DNA from: Rhodococcus pyridinivorans
GTDB lineage: Bacteria > Actinomycetota > Actinomycetes > Mycobacteriales > Mycobacteriaceae
NCBI RefSeq assembly: GCF_900105195.1
Contig: NZ_FNRX01000002.1
Span: 2,170,001-2,234,000, forward strand
Reading direction: 5' to 3'
Length of the DNA stretch: 64,000 nucleotides
The notes under the pieces: generated by a model
Told to the model about the DNA's origin: nothing
The model's database searches: none
What the model saw: only the letters and a program-made list of their open reading frames with translations
Shown: positions 7,712 through 17,311 of the stretch, piece after piece
Numbering within the stretch: the stretch's first letter is position 1
Layout: each line of letters opens with the position of its first letter
Made by a program: the position numbers and the translations under genes

Positions 7712-9157
7712 CTAGGAGGTGCTGTCGTCCCCGGGCCGGTCCTCGCCGGATCCGTCCTCGGCCGCGCGATCCCGTTCGGCCTGCTCACGTTCCATGGTCG
7801 CCTGAAGCTGGGCGATCGGATCCTCGAAGGCTCCGGTGCCACCGCCGATCACACGATCGACGAAGGCCGTCGGGTTGTCGAGATCCGACGAGTCCGGCAG
7901 CAGGTCGGGATGCGCCCACACATGGTCGCGGGCCTCGGTGCCGGCGTCGGTGGTGAGGCGTCGCCACAGCGCAGCGGCCTCGCGCACCTTCCGGGGCCGG
8001 AGCTCGAGGCCGACGAGCGTAGCGAAGGTCTGCTCGGCCGGTCCGCCCGTGGCGCGGCGACGGCGCAGGGTCTCGGTGAGGGCCGAGGCACCCGGGAGCC
8101 GCTCGCCGAGCGCGTCGGCGACGACCGTCTCGACCCAGCCCTCGACGAGCGCGAGCATCGTCTCGAGTCGTTCGAGTGCGGCCTTCTGCTCCGGGGTGGT
8201 CTGGGGTTCGAACGCGCCCTGCTTGAGGATTTCCTCGAGCTTGGACGGGTCGGTGAGTGCCGACGGGTCGAGTCCCTGGGCGAGATCCTCGATCGACGAC
8301 ATGTCCATGCGGATGCCGCGTGCGTACTCCTCGACGGTCGCCAGCATCCGCTGACGCAGCCACGGCACGTGGCTGTAGAGGCGCTGGTGGGCGGCCTCGC
8401 GTGCGGCGAGGAAGACGAGCACCTCCTGAGCGGGCTGCTCGAGTCCTTCACCGAAGCTCTCGACCGCGGCCGGCAGGAGAGCGGCGGTGCCCTCCGGGCC
8501 GAGGGGGAGACCGATGTCGGTGGAGGTGAGCACTTCCTTCGACAACTGGCCGAGGGCCTGGCCGAGCTGGGAGCCGAAAGCAACCCCACCCATCTGCGAG
8601 AACATCCCGAGCATGAGCCCGGCCATCGCACGGGCCTCCTCGGGCAGACCGTTCAGCATCATGCCGTTGACCTGCTCGGCGATCGGATCGCACAGGCGCT
8701 TCCACGTCTCGAGCGTGTTGTCGAGCCAGTCGACGGGCGTCCACGCCACGACCTTCGACGCACCCGCGGGCAGCGTGGTGGCCGCGTCGAGCCACAGTTC
8801 CGCGAGGCGCGCAGCGTCCGTCACGGCGTCGACGGTACGGGACGAGACCGGGTCGACGGACCCGATCTGCTGACGTGCGAGCTTCGTCGCGATGTCGTAG
8901 TTGACCGGACCCGAGCCGCCGCCGGAACCCATGGCGCTGCCCATACCGGCGAGCATCTGGCCGAACTGGCTGAGCATCTGACCGAACTGCGCGGGATCGA
9001 AGCCCTGACCGCCGAACGGGTTGTCGCCCCCACCGCTGCCGGGGAGTCCGAATCCGAAGGGCATGCCGCCACCGGCTCCGCCGCTACCGGAACCCTCGTC
9101 CTTCCTACGGTCGGGGTCGTCGTCGGGATTCGAGAATCCGAAGGGCGTGTCGCTCAT
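7712..9157 (-). CDS. Zincin-like metallopeptidase / putative hydrolase (DUF2342-type, Rv3195-like)
   Basis: The 481-aa protein has a disordered Gly/Pro/Phe-rich N-terminus (to about residue 85) and then the alpha-helical DUF2342-type domain. Its most zincin-like segment is AAREAAHQRLYSHVPWLR. The first histidine of a strict HExxH appears as R or A here, so peptidase activity is not certain. A TACCGT box at 9165-9170 lies 7 nt before ATG 9157, pointing to a leaderless transcript. It is divergent from the PDZ/Lon gene and follows the Rv3195-Rv3194c order. Cellular role unknown. Confidence 0.75.
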   Translation of the reverse strand: MSDTPFGFSNPDDDPDRRKDEGSGSGGAGGGMPFGFGLPGSGGGDNPFGGQGFDPAQFGQMLSQFGQMLAGMGSAMGSGGGSGPVNYDIATKLARQQIGSVDPVSSRTVDAVTDAARLAELWLDAATTLPAGASKVVAWTPVDWLDNTLETWKRLCDPIAEQVNGMMLNGLPEEARAMAGLMLGMFSQMGGVAFGSQLGQALGQLSKEVLTSTDIGLPLGPEGTAALLPAAVESFGEGLEQPAQEVLVFLAAREAAHQRLYSHVPWLRQRMLATVEEYARGIRMDMSSIEDLAQGLDPSALTDPSKLEEILKQGAFEPQTTPEQKAALERLETMLALVEGWVETVVADALGERLPGASALTETLRRRRATGGPAEQTFATLVGLELRPRKVREAAALWRRLTTDAGTEARDHVWAHPDLLPDSSDLDNPTAFVDRVIGGGTGAFEDPIAQLQATMEREQAERDRAAEDGSGEDRPGDDSTS

Positions 9158-9272
9158 GTATCCAACGGTACAAGGCGTCCAGGGCGGGGACCGGCGTCGT
9201 GGTCACGCTCATGGCGAACACGACACGGTCGTGGTGTGAAGGGGGTGGTCGGGCGACCGTTACCCTGGCCGG

Positions 9273-10298
9273 GTGAATCGTCGCTACGTCCTGCCGCTCG
9301 CGCTCGTGCTCCCGATCCTCGTCATTGTGGTCGTGGCGTTCAACGTCCGGGCGCCGTACGTGGCGCTCGGCCCCGGCCCCGTCTTCGACACGCTCGGGGA
9401 GATCGAGGGCACCCCGGTCGTCGCGCTCGAGGGGATCGAGGCGGACGAGACCGAGGGCAGTCTGTTCATGACGACCGTCGGGGTCACCGACAATCTCACC
9501 CTCGCGCAGACCTTCACCGCCTGGATCAGCGGGCGCTACGGCGTGGCGCCGCGCGAGCAGGTCTACCCGCCCGACCGCAGCAAGGACGAGGTCCAGGCCG
9601 TCGACCAGGCGCAGTTCGCCCAGTCGGAGCGGTCCGCCGAACTCGCCGCCCTGCACTATCTCGACCTGCCGGTGACCCTGCGGATCGCCGAGGTGGGCCA
9701 GGACGCCCCTGCCGCCGGGTTGCTCGAGGCGGGCGACCGGATCGTCGCCGTCGGCGGCGAGGAGATGCGCACGGCCGGCCAGGTCCAGCGCGCGGTCGGC
9801 GACGTGCCGCCCGGTGAGTCGGTGGACGTCACCGTCCGGCGCGGCGATGCCGAGGAGTCGTTCGACGTTCCCGTCGGTCCCCGGCCCGGCGATCCGGACA
9901 AGGGCTTCCTGGGCATCGCCACCGAGGAGGTTCCCGAGGTGCCCTTCGAGGTCACCTTCAACCTCGCCGACATCGGCGGACCGTCCGCCGGCCTGATGTT
10001 CAGTCTGGCCGTGGTGGACAAGCTCAGCCCGGGCCTGCTCAACGGCGGTCTGGACGTCGCCGGTACCGGCACCATCGACTCGGACGGGATGGTCGGTCCG
10101 ATCGGCGGGATCACCCACAAGCTCACCGCGGCGTCGGAGGACGGCGCGACCGTCTTCCTGGTGCCCGCCGAGAACTGCGCGGAGGCGCAGAGCGGCGCCC
10201 CCGAGGGTGTGCAGCTCGTGAAGGTCGAGACGCTCGAGGGTGCGATCGACGCGCTGGCAGCGATCGCGGACGGGCGCGACGCGCCCGCCTGCAGCTGA
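9273..10298 (+). CDS. Membrane-anchored PDZ-Lon (S16) serine protease
   Basis: The 341-aa protein opens with one N-terminal membrane anchor (residues about 4-24). A PDZ domain (about 125-200, LRIAEVGQDAPAAGLLEAGD) and a C-terminal Lon-type S16 domain follow. The catalytic serine is in GGPSAGLMFSLAV and the lysine in GGITHKL, giving the Ser-Lys dyad. The active site should face the periplasm-like space. TACCCT at 9261-9266 is 6 nt before the GTG start, so the gene is probably leaderless. The homologue Rv3194c sits in the same order. Substrates are unknown. Confidence 0.9.
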   Translation: MNRRYVLPLALVLPILVIVVVAFNVRAPYVALGPGPVFDTLGEIEGTPVVALEGIEADETEGSLFMTTVGVTDNLTLAQTFTAWISGRYGVAPREQVYPPDRSKDEVQAVDQAQFAQSERSAELAALHYLDLPVTLRIAEVGQDAPAAGLLEAGDRIVAVGGEEMRTAGQVQRAVGDVPPGESVDVTVRRGDAEESFDVPVGPRPGDPDKGFLGIATEEVPEVPFEVTFNLADIGGPSAGLMFSLAVVDKLSPGLLNGGLDVAGTGTIDSDGMVGPIGGITHKLTAASEDGATVFLVPAENCAEAQSGAPEGVQLVKVETLEGAIDALAAIADGRDAPACS

Positions 10299-10318
10299 TC
10301 CCGCCCGTCGGCAGCCGA
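10279..10318. repeat. Imperfect 20-bp tandem duplication across the lon-like stop codon
   Basis: The stretch GCAGCTGATCCCGCCCGTCG, which contains the TGA stop, is followed directly by GCAGCCGATCCCGCGCGCCG, with four differences. This resembles the duplications at the ends of nudC, the UPF0182 gene and the cobW-type gene. Confidence 0.6.
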
Positions 10319-10361
10319 TCCCGCGCGCCGCACGGGGGCCGGCAGTGCGGTGATCGCCGTC

Positions 10362-10967
10362 TCAGTAGTCGTCGTCGCTCGCCTCGAGGGTCGCGTACAA
10401 CGCGGCCACGACGTGCGGGGCGAGGTTGTCGTAGGTCCGCAGTTCAGTGCCCGCGAACGGATCGTCGTCGTCGAGGGGGCGCAACTGAAGGAGCGAGAGT
10501 GACGGCCCGTCGCGCAGGACCGCGGAGATGAGGCGGGCGGCGCGTCGTTCCGGGTGACTGTGCGCTGCGAGCCGGGCCGCCTCGTCTGCCGCGTGGGCGT
10601 CGGCGAGCAATGGCGTGAAGGCGTCGTCGAGTTCGTTCTCGGCGCTCGGCGGCAGCACGACCACCTCCTGCACGAGAGCGCACCCGGCAACCGATCCGGG
10701 CCAGGTGGTCGTGGCGAGGAACTCCTCGAGTGCGGGACTGCCGCCCTCGACGTCGTCGGGGAAAGATTCCTGCGCGATCGGGGTGTACTCGTGTCCCTCG
10801 TCGAGCTGGTCGGCGAGGGCGGGTTCGGCGGCTGCGAGAAGCACGGTCGGGACGAGCGCGAACATGACGGGAGGGCGGTCCCAACCCTCCACATCCGCGA
10901 AATCGATGATCTCGTGGACGGCGCGCGCGAGTCCTTGTTCGGAAGGTACGGGAAGACGTTGGTTCAC
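10362..10967 (-). CDS. PPA1309-family protein, function unknown
   Basis: A 201-aa soluble acidic protein with no signal peptide or membrane segment. The text (VEGWDRPPVMFALVPT..., then LDEGHEYTPIAQESFPDDVEGG) matches the small conserved actinobacterial PPA1309 family. It commonly lies between the PDZ-Lon and UPF0182 genes, as here. It starts at a GTG (10967), divergent from the UPF0182 gene, and is convergent with the protease. No catalytic motif is evident. Confidence 0.75.
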   Translation of the reverse strand: MNQRLPVPSEQGLARAVHEIIDFADVEGWDRPPVMFALVPTVLLAAAEPALADQLDEGHEYTPIAQESFPDDVEGGSPALEEFLATTTWPGSVAGCALVQEVVVLPPSAENELDDAFTPLLADAHAADEAARLAAHSHPERRAARLISAVLRDGPSLSLLQLRPLDDDDPFAGTELRTYDNLAPHVVAALYATLEASDDDY

Positions 10968-11159
10968 CGGCCTATCCTGGCACCCGTACGCGGGTGTGCG
11001 CTGCCGGACCTGCGTCGTGCGACCCCCTGTACGAGGATTCCGTAGAGTGGGGCGAAACGGTCACTCCGTGAGAACGAGGCGTGCTCGCACGCTTTCGTCG
11101 AGCGCGAGATGTACAGATGCGGTGCGATCGCGCCGCCGGACGAGTTGGGAGCGTGGCAC

Positions 11160-14100
11160 GTGGGCATGAGGCCCCCGACCGGAGTACCTACATTGTCGAA
11201 GCGGAGCAGAGTTCTGCTGATCCTGGCAGTGGTGGCCGCAGTGCTGCTCCTGCTCGGACCACGGTTGGTGGACACCTACACCAACTGGCTCTGGTTCGGC
11301 GAGGTCGACTTCCGGGACGTATACGTCAAGGTTCTCCTGACGCGGATCGCACTGTTCCTGGCGGTCGGGTTGTTCATCGGCGGTGTCGTCTGGCTGGCGA
11401 TGCTGCTCGCCTACCGGTCGCGCCCGGTCTTCGTGCCGACCACCGGACCCAACGATCCGGTGGCGCGCTACCGCACCACCGTGATGACGCGCATGCGCGC
11501 CTTCGGGATCGGTATCCCGGTCGTGCTCGGTGTGCTCTCCGGTCTGGTCGCCCAGGCCGGCTGGGTCACCGTCCAGATGTTCTTCAACGGCGGCGACTTC
11601 GGCACCACCGATCCGCAGTTCGGTCTCGACGTCGGCTTCTACGCCTTCGACCTGCCGTTCTACCGCTTCCTGCTCAACTGGTTCTTCGTCGCGATCGTGC
11701 TCGGGTTCATCGCGAACCTCGTCACCCACTACATCTTCGGCGGCATCCGCCTCGCCGGTCGCGGGGGAAGCATGTCGACGGCCTCGCGTGTGCAGCTCGC
11801 GGTCCTCGCCGGCCTGTTCGTCGCGTTCAAGGCGTTCGCCTACTGGCTCGATCGGTACGAACTGCTGTGGAGCAGCCGCAAGGAACCCACCTTCACCGGC
11901 GGTGGCTTCACCGACATCAATGCGGTGTTGCCGGCCAAACTCATCCTGCTCGCGATCGCCGTCATCTGCGCGATCGCGTTCTTCGCCGCGATCTTCCTGC
12001 GCGACCTGCGGATCCCCGCGCTCGCGACGGCGCTGCTCGTGCTCTCGTCGATCCTCGTCGGCGCGGTGTACCCGCTCATGGTCGAGCAGTTCTCGGTGCG
12101 CCCGAACGCTGCCGACAAGGAGAGCGAGTACATCGAGCGCAACATCGCCGCGACCCGCGAGGCGTACGGCATCACCGACGACAAGGTGGCGTACGAGGAC
12201 TACCCGGGGGTGGGCACCACCTCGCCCGAGAACATCCCGGCCGACATCACCACGATCGCGAACGCCCGCCTGCTCGACCCGAACGTGCTTCCCCGCACGT
12301 TCACGCAGCAGACGCAGCTGAAGAACTTCTACGGCTACCCCGAGTCGCTCGACATCGACCGGTACGAGCTCGACGGTCGTATGGAGGACTACATCGTCGC
12401 GGCGCGTGAGCTCTCGCCGACGAGCCTGACCGGCAACCAGACCGACTGGATCAACCGCCACACCGTGTACACGCACGGCAACGGTCTCGTCGCGGCGCCC
12501 GCCAACCGCGTGAACGCCGCCGCGAGTGCCTCGGCGGAGGAGGCCGCCAACAGCAACAGCGGCTATCCCGTCTACTTCGTCAGCGACCTGGCGTCGCTCG
12601 CTGCGGAGAACCAGGTCATCCCCGTCGAGCAGCCCCGCATCTACTACGGCGAGGTCATCGCCGAGGCCGATCCGGACTACGCGATCGTCGGCAACAGCGC
12701 CGACTCGTCCGGTCCGCGCGAGTACGACACCGACACCGAAAAGTACACCTACACCGGCTCGGGCGGCGTCGACATCGGCAACTGGTTCAACCGGCTCGCC
12801 TTCGCCGCGAAGTACGGCGAACGCAACATCCTGTTCTCGAGCGCCATCGGCAGCGACTCGAAGATCCTGTTCAACCGCGACCCGCGTGAGCGCGTGACGA
12901 AGGTCGCGCCGTGGCTGACGGCCGACGGCGACGCCTACCCGGCCGCGATCGACGGCCGCATCAAGTGGGTCGTCGACGCGTACACCACGCTCGACTACTA
13001 CCCGTACGCGCAGCGCGCGTCGCTCGAGGGCCTCGTCGAGGACAGCATCGACCAGAACACCGGCCGGTTGCTGCCCCGCAAGGAGGTCTCGTACATCCGC
13101 AACTCGGTGAAGGCGACGGTCGATGCCTACGACGGCACGGTGACGCTCTACCAGGTCGACGATGAGGACCCGGTCCTGAAGGCGTGGATGGGTGTCTTCC
13201 CTGATGCGGTGACCCCGCAGGACCAGATCTCCGACGAGCTGCGGGCGCACTTCCGGTACCCGGAGGATCTGTTCAAGGTGCAGCGCGAGATGCTCGCCAA
13301 GTACCACGTCGACGACCCGCGCGAGTTCTTCACGAACAATGCGTTCTGGTCGGTGCCAGCGGACCCGACGGTCGACACCAGCGCGAACCAGCCGCCCTAC
13401 TACCTGCTCATGGGCGATCGCGAGACGGCGGATCCCCGGTTCCGTCTGACCTCGGCGATGGTGGGTTACAACCGGCAGTTCCTGTCGGCGTACATCTCGG
13501 TCGAATCCGATCCGGAGAACTACGGGAAGTTCACGATCCTGCAGTTGCCGACGGATACGCAGACCTTCGGTCCGGAGCAGACGCAGAACGCGATGATCTC
13601 CGACACCCGAGTGGCTTCGGAACGGACCCTGCTCGAACGGTCCAACCGGATCCAATACGGCAACCTGCTCACCCTGCCCATCGCGGACGGCGGCATCCTG
13701 TACGTCCAGCCGATGTACACCGAGCGCAACGCGACGGCGGGTAGCACGTCGACCTTCCCGCAGCTGTCGCGCGTGCTCGTCAGCTACCGGGAGCCGGGTG
13801 CCAGCGGTGGCGTCCGGATCGGTTACGCACCGACTCTCGCCGGTGCGCTCGACCAGGTGTTCGGTCCCGGCGTCGGCGACGCGGCCACCGCTCCCGGTGG
13901 CGAGGCGCTGCCCACCGCCGAGGTGGAGGACGAGACGCGGGGCGAGGTGATCGAGGGCACCACGGACGAGAACCAGCCTTCCGATCAGCAGCAACAGCAG
14001 CCCACCTCGCCGGCGCCGACGACTCCCGCGAATCGCGATGCCGCGGTCGCGGAGCTCGATTCGGCACTCGCGGAGTTGGCCAACGCGCAGACCAGCGGCG

Positions 14101-14174
14101 ATTTCGAAGCCTACGGACGGGCGCTGCGGCGGGTGCAGCAGGCCGTCGATGCCTACGAATCCACTGGCGGCTGA
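11160..14174 (+). CDS. UPF0182 family large membrane protein (Rv3193c-like)
   Basis: This protein of about 1,004 aa has around seven transmembrane helices in its first third (e.g. VLLILAVVAAVLLLLGPRL) and a very large extracytoplasmic domain rich in Tyr/Asp/Asn. It ends in an Ala/Gln-rich helical tail after a low-complexity QQQQ/Pro linker. Family function is unknown. I chose GTG 11160, with GGGAG at 11147-11151, because the following GMRPP matches the family N-terminus. ATG 11166 is an alternative, and the frame open to 11109 is probably leader. It ends facing rpf across a shared terminator. Confidence 0.9.
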   Translation: MGMRPPTGVPTLSKRSRVLLILAVVAAVLLLLGPRLVDTYTNWLWFGEVDFRDVYVKVLLTRIALFLAVGLFIGGVVWLAMLLAYRSRPVFVPTTGPNDPVARYRTTVMTRMRAFGIGIPVVLGVLSGLVAQAGWVTVQMFFNGGDFGTTDPQFGLDVGFYAFDLPFYRFLLNWFFVAIVLGFIANLVTHYIFGGIRLAGRGGSMSTASRVQLAVLAGLFVAFKAFAYWLDRYELLWSSRKEPTFTGGGFTDINAVLPAKLILLAIAVICAIAFFAAIFLRDLRIPALATALLVLSSILVGAVYPLMVEQFSVRPNAADKESEYIERNIAATREAYGITDDKVAYEDYPGVGTTSPENIPADITTIANARLLDPNVLPRTFTQQTQLKNFYGYPESLDIDRYELDGRMEDYIVAARELSPTSLTGNQTDWINRHTVYTHGNGLVAAPANRVNAAASASAEEAANSNSGYPVYFVSDLASLAAENQVIPVEQPRIYYGEVIAEADPDYAIVGNSADSSGPREYDTDTEKYTYTGSGGVDIGNWFNRLAFAAKYGERNILFSSAIGSDSKILFNRDPRERVTKVAPWLTADGDAYPAAIDGRIKWVVDAYTTLDYYPYAQRASLEGLVEDSIDQNTGRLLPRKEVSYIRNSVKATVDAYDGTVTLYQVDDEDPVLKAWMGVFPDAVTPQDQISDELRAHFRYPEDLFKVQREMLAKYHVDDPREFFTNNAFWSVPADPTVDTSANQPPYYLLMGDRETADPRFRLTSAMVGYNRQFLSAYISVESDPENYGKFTILQLPTDTQTFGPEQTQNAMISDTRVASERTLLERSNRIQYGNLLTLPIADGGILYVQPMYTERNATAGSTSTFPQLSRVLVSYREPGASGGVRIGYAPTLAGALDQVFGPGVGDAATAPGGEALPTAEVEDETRGEVIEGTTDENQPSDQQQQQPTSPAPTTPANRDAAVAELDSALAELANAQTSGDFEAYGRALRRVQQAVDAYESTGG

Positions 14175-14189
14175 ATCCACCGGCGGCTG
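14158..14189. repeat. 16-bp tandem duplication across the UPF0182 stop codon
   Basis: AATCCACTGGCGGCTG at 14158-14173 is followed by AATCCACCGGCGGCTG at 14174-14189, with one mismatch. The stop codon of the UPF0182 gene falls at the junction. Confidence 0.75.
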
Positions 14190-14207
14190 ATCCGGTAACG
14201 GAAACCG

Positions 14208-14251
14208 ACACGACGAAGGCCCGCGGTTCGCACCGCGGGCCTTCGTCGTGT
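14208..14251. terminator. Strong bidirectional terminator between UPF0182 gene and rpf
   Basis: A 19-bp perfect stem (14208-14226 with 14233-14251, core GAAGGCCCGCGG / CCGCGGGCCTTC) has a TTCGCA loop. It lies between convergent genes. Confidence 0.85.
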
Positions 14252-14269
14252 TCGCAGAGACGGTCTGCG

Positions 14270-15013
<744 letters not shown>

Positions 15014-15259
15014 TCATCCCCCGCCGGGAGAGGTGTTTGTCCACCTGATGGGATGGGACGATTGAGTCTTCGCAGCTCAGGAAGGTGATAACGGGGGTCG
15101 ATGCAAGATCGTTACACCTCCGTTATGTGGCGATAGTCATGGTGGAAATGTGAACCGAGACACCTCGGGGTTGCGATTTCGGTTGTCGTCGAGGCCCATC
15201 CGCGTCCGACGAGGCGATTTGCATTCCGTTTCCGTGCTCGTGTAGGTTCATTCATGCAA

Positions 15260-15336
15260 CGCGGGGTGGAGCAGCTCGGTAGCTCGCTGGGCTCATAACC
15301 CAGAGGTCGCAGGTTCAAATCCTGTCCCCGCTACCA
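15260..15336 (+). tRNA. Initiator tRNA-Met (CAT)
   Basis: A 77-nt cloverleaf with encoded CCA. The anticodon CAT sits in CTGGGCTCATAACCCAG, so the anticodon stem has the three G:C pairs of initiator tRNAs. Base 1 (C) does not pair with position 72 (T), the second initiator mark. The T-arm is GGTTCAAATCC. Confidence 0.97.
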
Positions 15337-15339
15337 CCA

Positions 15340-15380
15340 CGAAGGCCGGTCGTCTCGGACGACCGGCCTTCGTTCGTTCG
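15340..15380. terminator. Terminator shared by tRNA-fMet and the convergent acyl-CoA synthetase gene
   Basis: CGAAGGCCGGTCGT (15340-15353) pairs with ACGACCGGCCTTCG (15359-15372) as a 14-bp stem, followed by TTCGTTCG. It starts just 3 nt after the tRNA. Confidence 0.85.
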
Positions 15381-15386
15381 AGGGGG

Positions 15387-17090
15387 TCACCCCCGAGCGG
15401 TGGTGTACCCCTTCTCGGGATCCTCGGGCAGATCCATCTCCACCAGCACCCGGCGCAGCAGCTTCCCGGTGGCGTTGCGCGGCAGCTCGTCGAGGAAAAC
15501 CACCTCGCGCGGAACCTTGTACCGGGCGAGATTCGACTTCACGAACGCCTTGATGTCCTCGGCGTTGCGGGAGGAGTCGGGGGAGGGAACCACGAAGGCT
15601 CGCAGCCGCTGCCCGAACTCGGGATCGGGGACACCCACCACGGCGGCGTCGAGTATGTCCTCCCGCTCGGCGAGCAGGTTCTCGACCTCGAGCGGATAGA
15701 CGTTCTCGCCGCCGGAGACGATCATGTCGTCGTCGCGACCGTTGACGAAGAGCAGGCCGTTCTCGTCCCAGTGCCCGATGTCGCCGATCGACAGCAACCC
15801 GTCGATGCGTTCCTTGTCGCGACCGTCGGTGTAGCCGGCGAAGGACAGGCCGCTCGAGACGAAGATGCGGCCGGGGACGTGCGGCTCGGTGATGCGGTTG
15901 CCGTCGTCGTCGAACAGCACCACCCGACACGTCACGGGAGGGCGACCGGCCGTGCCGGGGGCCTGCCGGATGTCGTCGGGGGTCGCGACCGTCGCGACGG
16001 CGCATTCGGTGGAGCCGTACAGGTTGTAGAGCACGTGTCCGAACGCCTCCGTCGTCCGGCGACACACGTCGGGCGAGAGCGACGAACCCGCGGAGAAGAC
16101 GATCTTCAGGCTCGAGGTGTCGTACTCGGCGATCTTCTCCGGTCCGAGGTCGAGGATCCGCTGCAGCATCGTCGGGACCACCACCAGCACGATCGCTCCG
16201 TGCTGCTCGACGAGGCCCAAGGTGTCGACGGGGGAGAAGCGCCGCATCATCACCACGGTCTGACCCAGTGCGAGGGCGAGCGCGAACTGGGAGACGCCGG
16301 TGCCGTGGAAGGCCGGGGCGGCCATGAGCATCGTCTGCCCGGGGCGCAGCGGAACCCGATCGAGGAACTGGACCGACGCGAACGGTGACGTGCGGCCGCG
16401 CGGCGCGCCCTTCGGGGTGCCGGTGGTGCCGCTGGTGAGCAATACGAATCCACCGAAGACCTCCGGCGCGGGCAGGGACGAGCCGTCCAGCCCTTCGATC
16501 GACTGCTCCAGCGTCGGGATGCCGGGGACCTCGTCGTCCGCCCAGGAGACGTACCGGCGCACGTCGTCGGGGAGCGCGGCTGCGACCTCGGCGAATTCGC
16601 TGTCGAAGACGAACGTCGAGACCTGTTCGCGCGCTGCGACATCGACGAGTTGCCGCGGCGCGAAACCGGTGTTCATCATCACCAGTCGCACACCGAGCTT
16701 GGCGGTGGCGAGCATCGTCAACACGAGACCGCGGTGATTCCGGGCCATGATGCCCATGACCGATCCCGGCTCCACCCCGGCGCGTTGCCACGCACGCACG
16801 AGGGCATTGGAGCGGGCCTCGAGTTCCTTGTAGGTGACATCGCCGGCCTCGTCGATCAGGGCGACGGCGTCGAGACCGCGTTCGGCCTGTGCGTGCACGG
16901 CGCCGGCGAAGGGGCCGTACTTGTTGGCCGCCATGATCGTCCCGATGCTGTGGTCCACGCGCGGAAAGTGCAGCAGACCTGCGCGATGGAGTACCGCGAG
17001 TGATCCGATGGTGTCCTTGACCTGGCCGATCGTGTCGTCGAGCGTGATCCGCCCACTCGTGATCCTGCCGAGAATGTCCTGACCGAGCAT
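15387..17090 (-). CDS. Fatty-acyl-CoA synthetase (FadD-type AMP-binding protein)
   Basis: A 567-aa adenylate-forming enzyme that activates a carboxylic acid to acyl-AMP and then to acyl-CoA. The AMP-binding loop LLTSGTTGTPKG, the motif YGSTECA, the hinge GRDDDMIVSGGENVYP and the C-terminal catalytic lysine region PRNATGKLLRR are all intact. The frame continues upstream in the dehydrogenase region, but ATG 17090, with a purine-rich AGGGGGACGG in front, gives the normal N-terminus. It lies downstream of two acyl-CoA dehydrogenase genes on the same strand, suggesting one fatty-acid catabolic unit. Substrate unknown. Confidence 0.92.
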   Translation of the reverse strand: MLGQDILGRITSGRITLDDTIGQVKDTIGSLAVLHRAGLLHFPRVDHSIGTIMAANKYGPFAGAVHAQAERGLDAVALIDEAGDVTYKELEARSNALVRAWQRAGVEPGSVMGIMARNHRGLVLTMLATAKLGVRLVMMNTGFAPRQLVDVAAREQVSTFVFDSEFAEVAAALPDDVRRYVSWADDEVPGIPTLEQSIEGLDGSSLPAPEVFGGFVLLTSGTTGTPKGAPRGRTSPFASVQFLDRVPLRPGQTMLMAAPAFHGTGVSQFALALALGQTVVMMRRFSPVDTLGLVEQHGAIVLVVVPTMLQRILDLGPEKIAEYDTSSLKIVFSAGSSLSPDVCRRTTEAFGHVLYNLYGSTECAVATVATPDDIRQAPGTAGRPPVTCRVVLFDDDGNRITEPHVPGRIFVSSGLSFAGYTDGRDKERIDGLLSIGDIGHWDENGLLFVNGRDDDMIVSGGENVYPLEVENLLAEREDILDAAVVGVPDPEFGQRLRAFVVPSPDSSRNAEDIKAFVKSNLARYKVPREVVFLDELPRNATGKLLRRVLVEMDLPEDPEKGYTTARG

Positions 17091-17184
17091 CCGTCCCCCT
17101 AGCTGTGTGTCGGCGTCAGCACACACAGTAGCCGTGACGTAGCTCACATTCCAGGCAATCTTCCACGGATGATCTTCCTGGAAC

Positions 17185-17224
17185 GGGTAGAGCCCTCGCC
17201 GCACCTGCGGCGAGGGCTCTACCC
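17185..17224. terminator. 18-bp perfect inverted repeat between the acyl-CoA dehydrogenase and synthetase genes
   Basis: GGGTAGAGCCCTCGCCGC (17185-17202) and its exact complement (17207-17224) form a very stable hairpin with a 4-nt loop. It lies in the 221-nt gap between two same-strand genes and probably ends or limits the dehydrogenase transcript before the synthetase. There is no T-tract on either side. Confidence 0.6.
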
Positions 17225-17311
17225 CGATGGATCCTCCGACACGTCCGGTACCGTGCGCAGACACCGGTCCCATCCTTCCGGCGCCCGCGGACGGACCCCA
17301 TGCCCCGAGCG

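Noticed and set aside
8320..8420. HExxH zinc site in the DUF2342-type protein
   Set aside because: The segment reads AREAAHQRL; the first histidine is absent, so I did not claim a proven metalloprotease.
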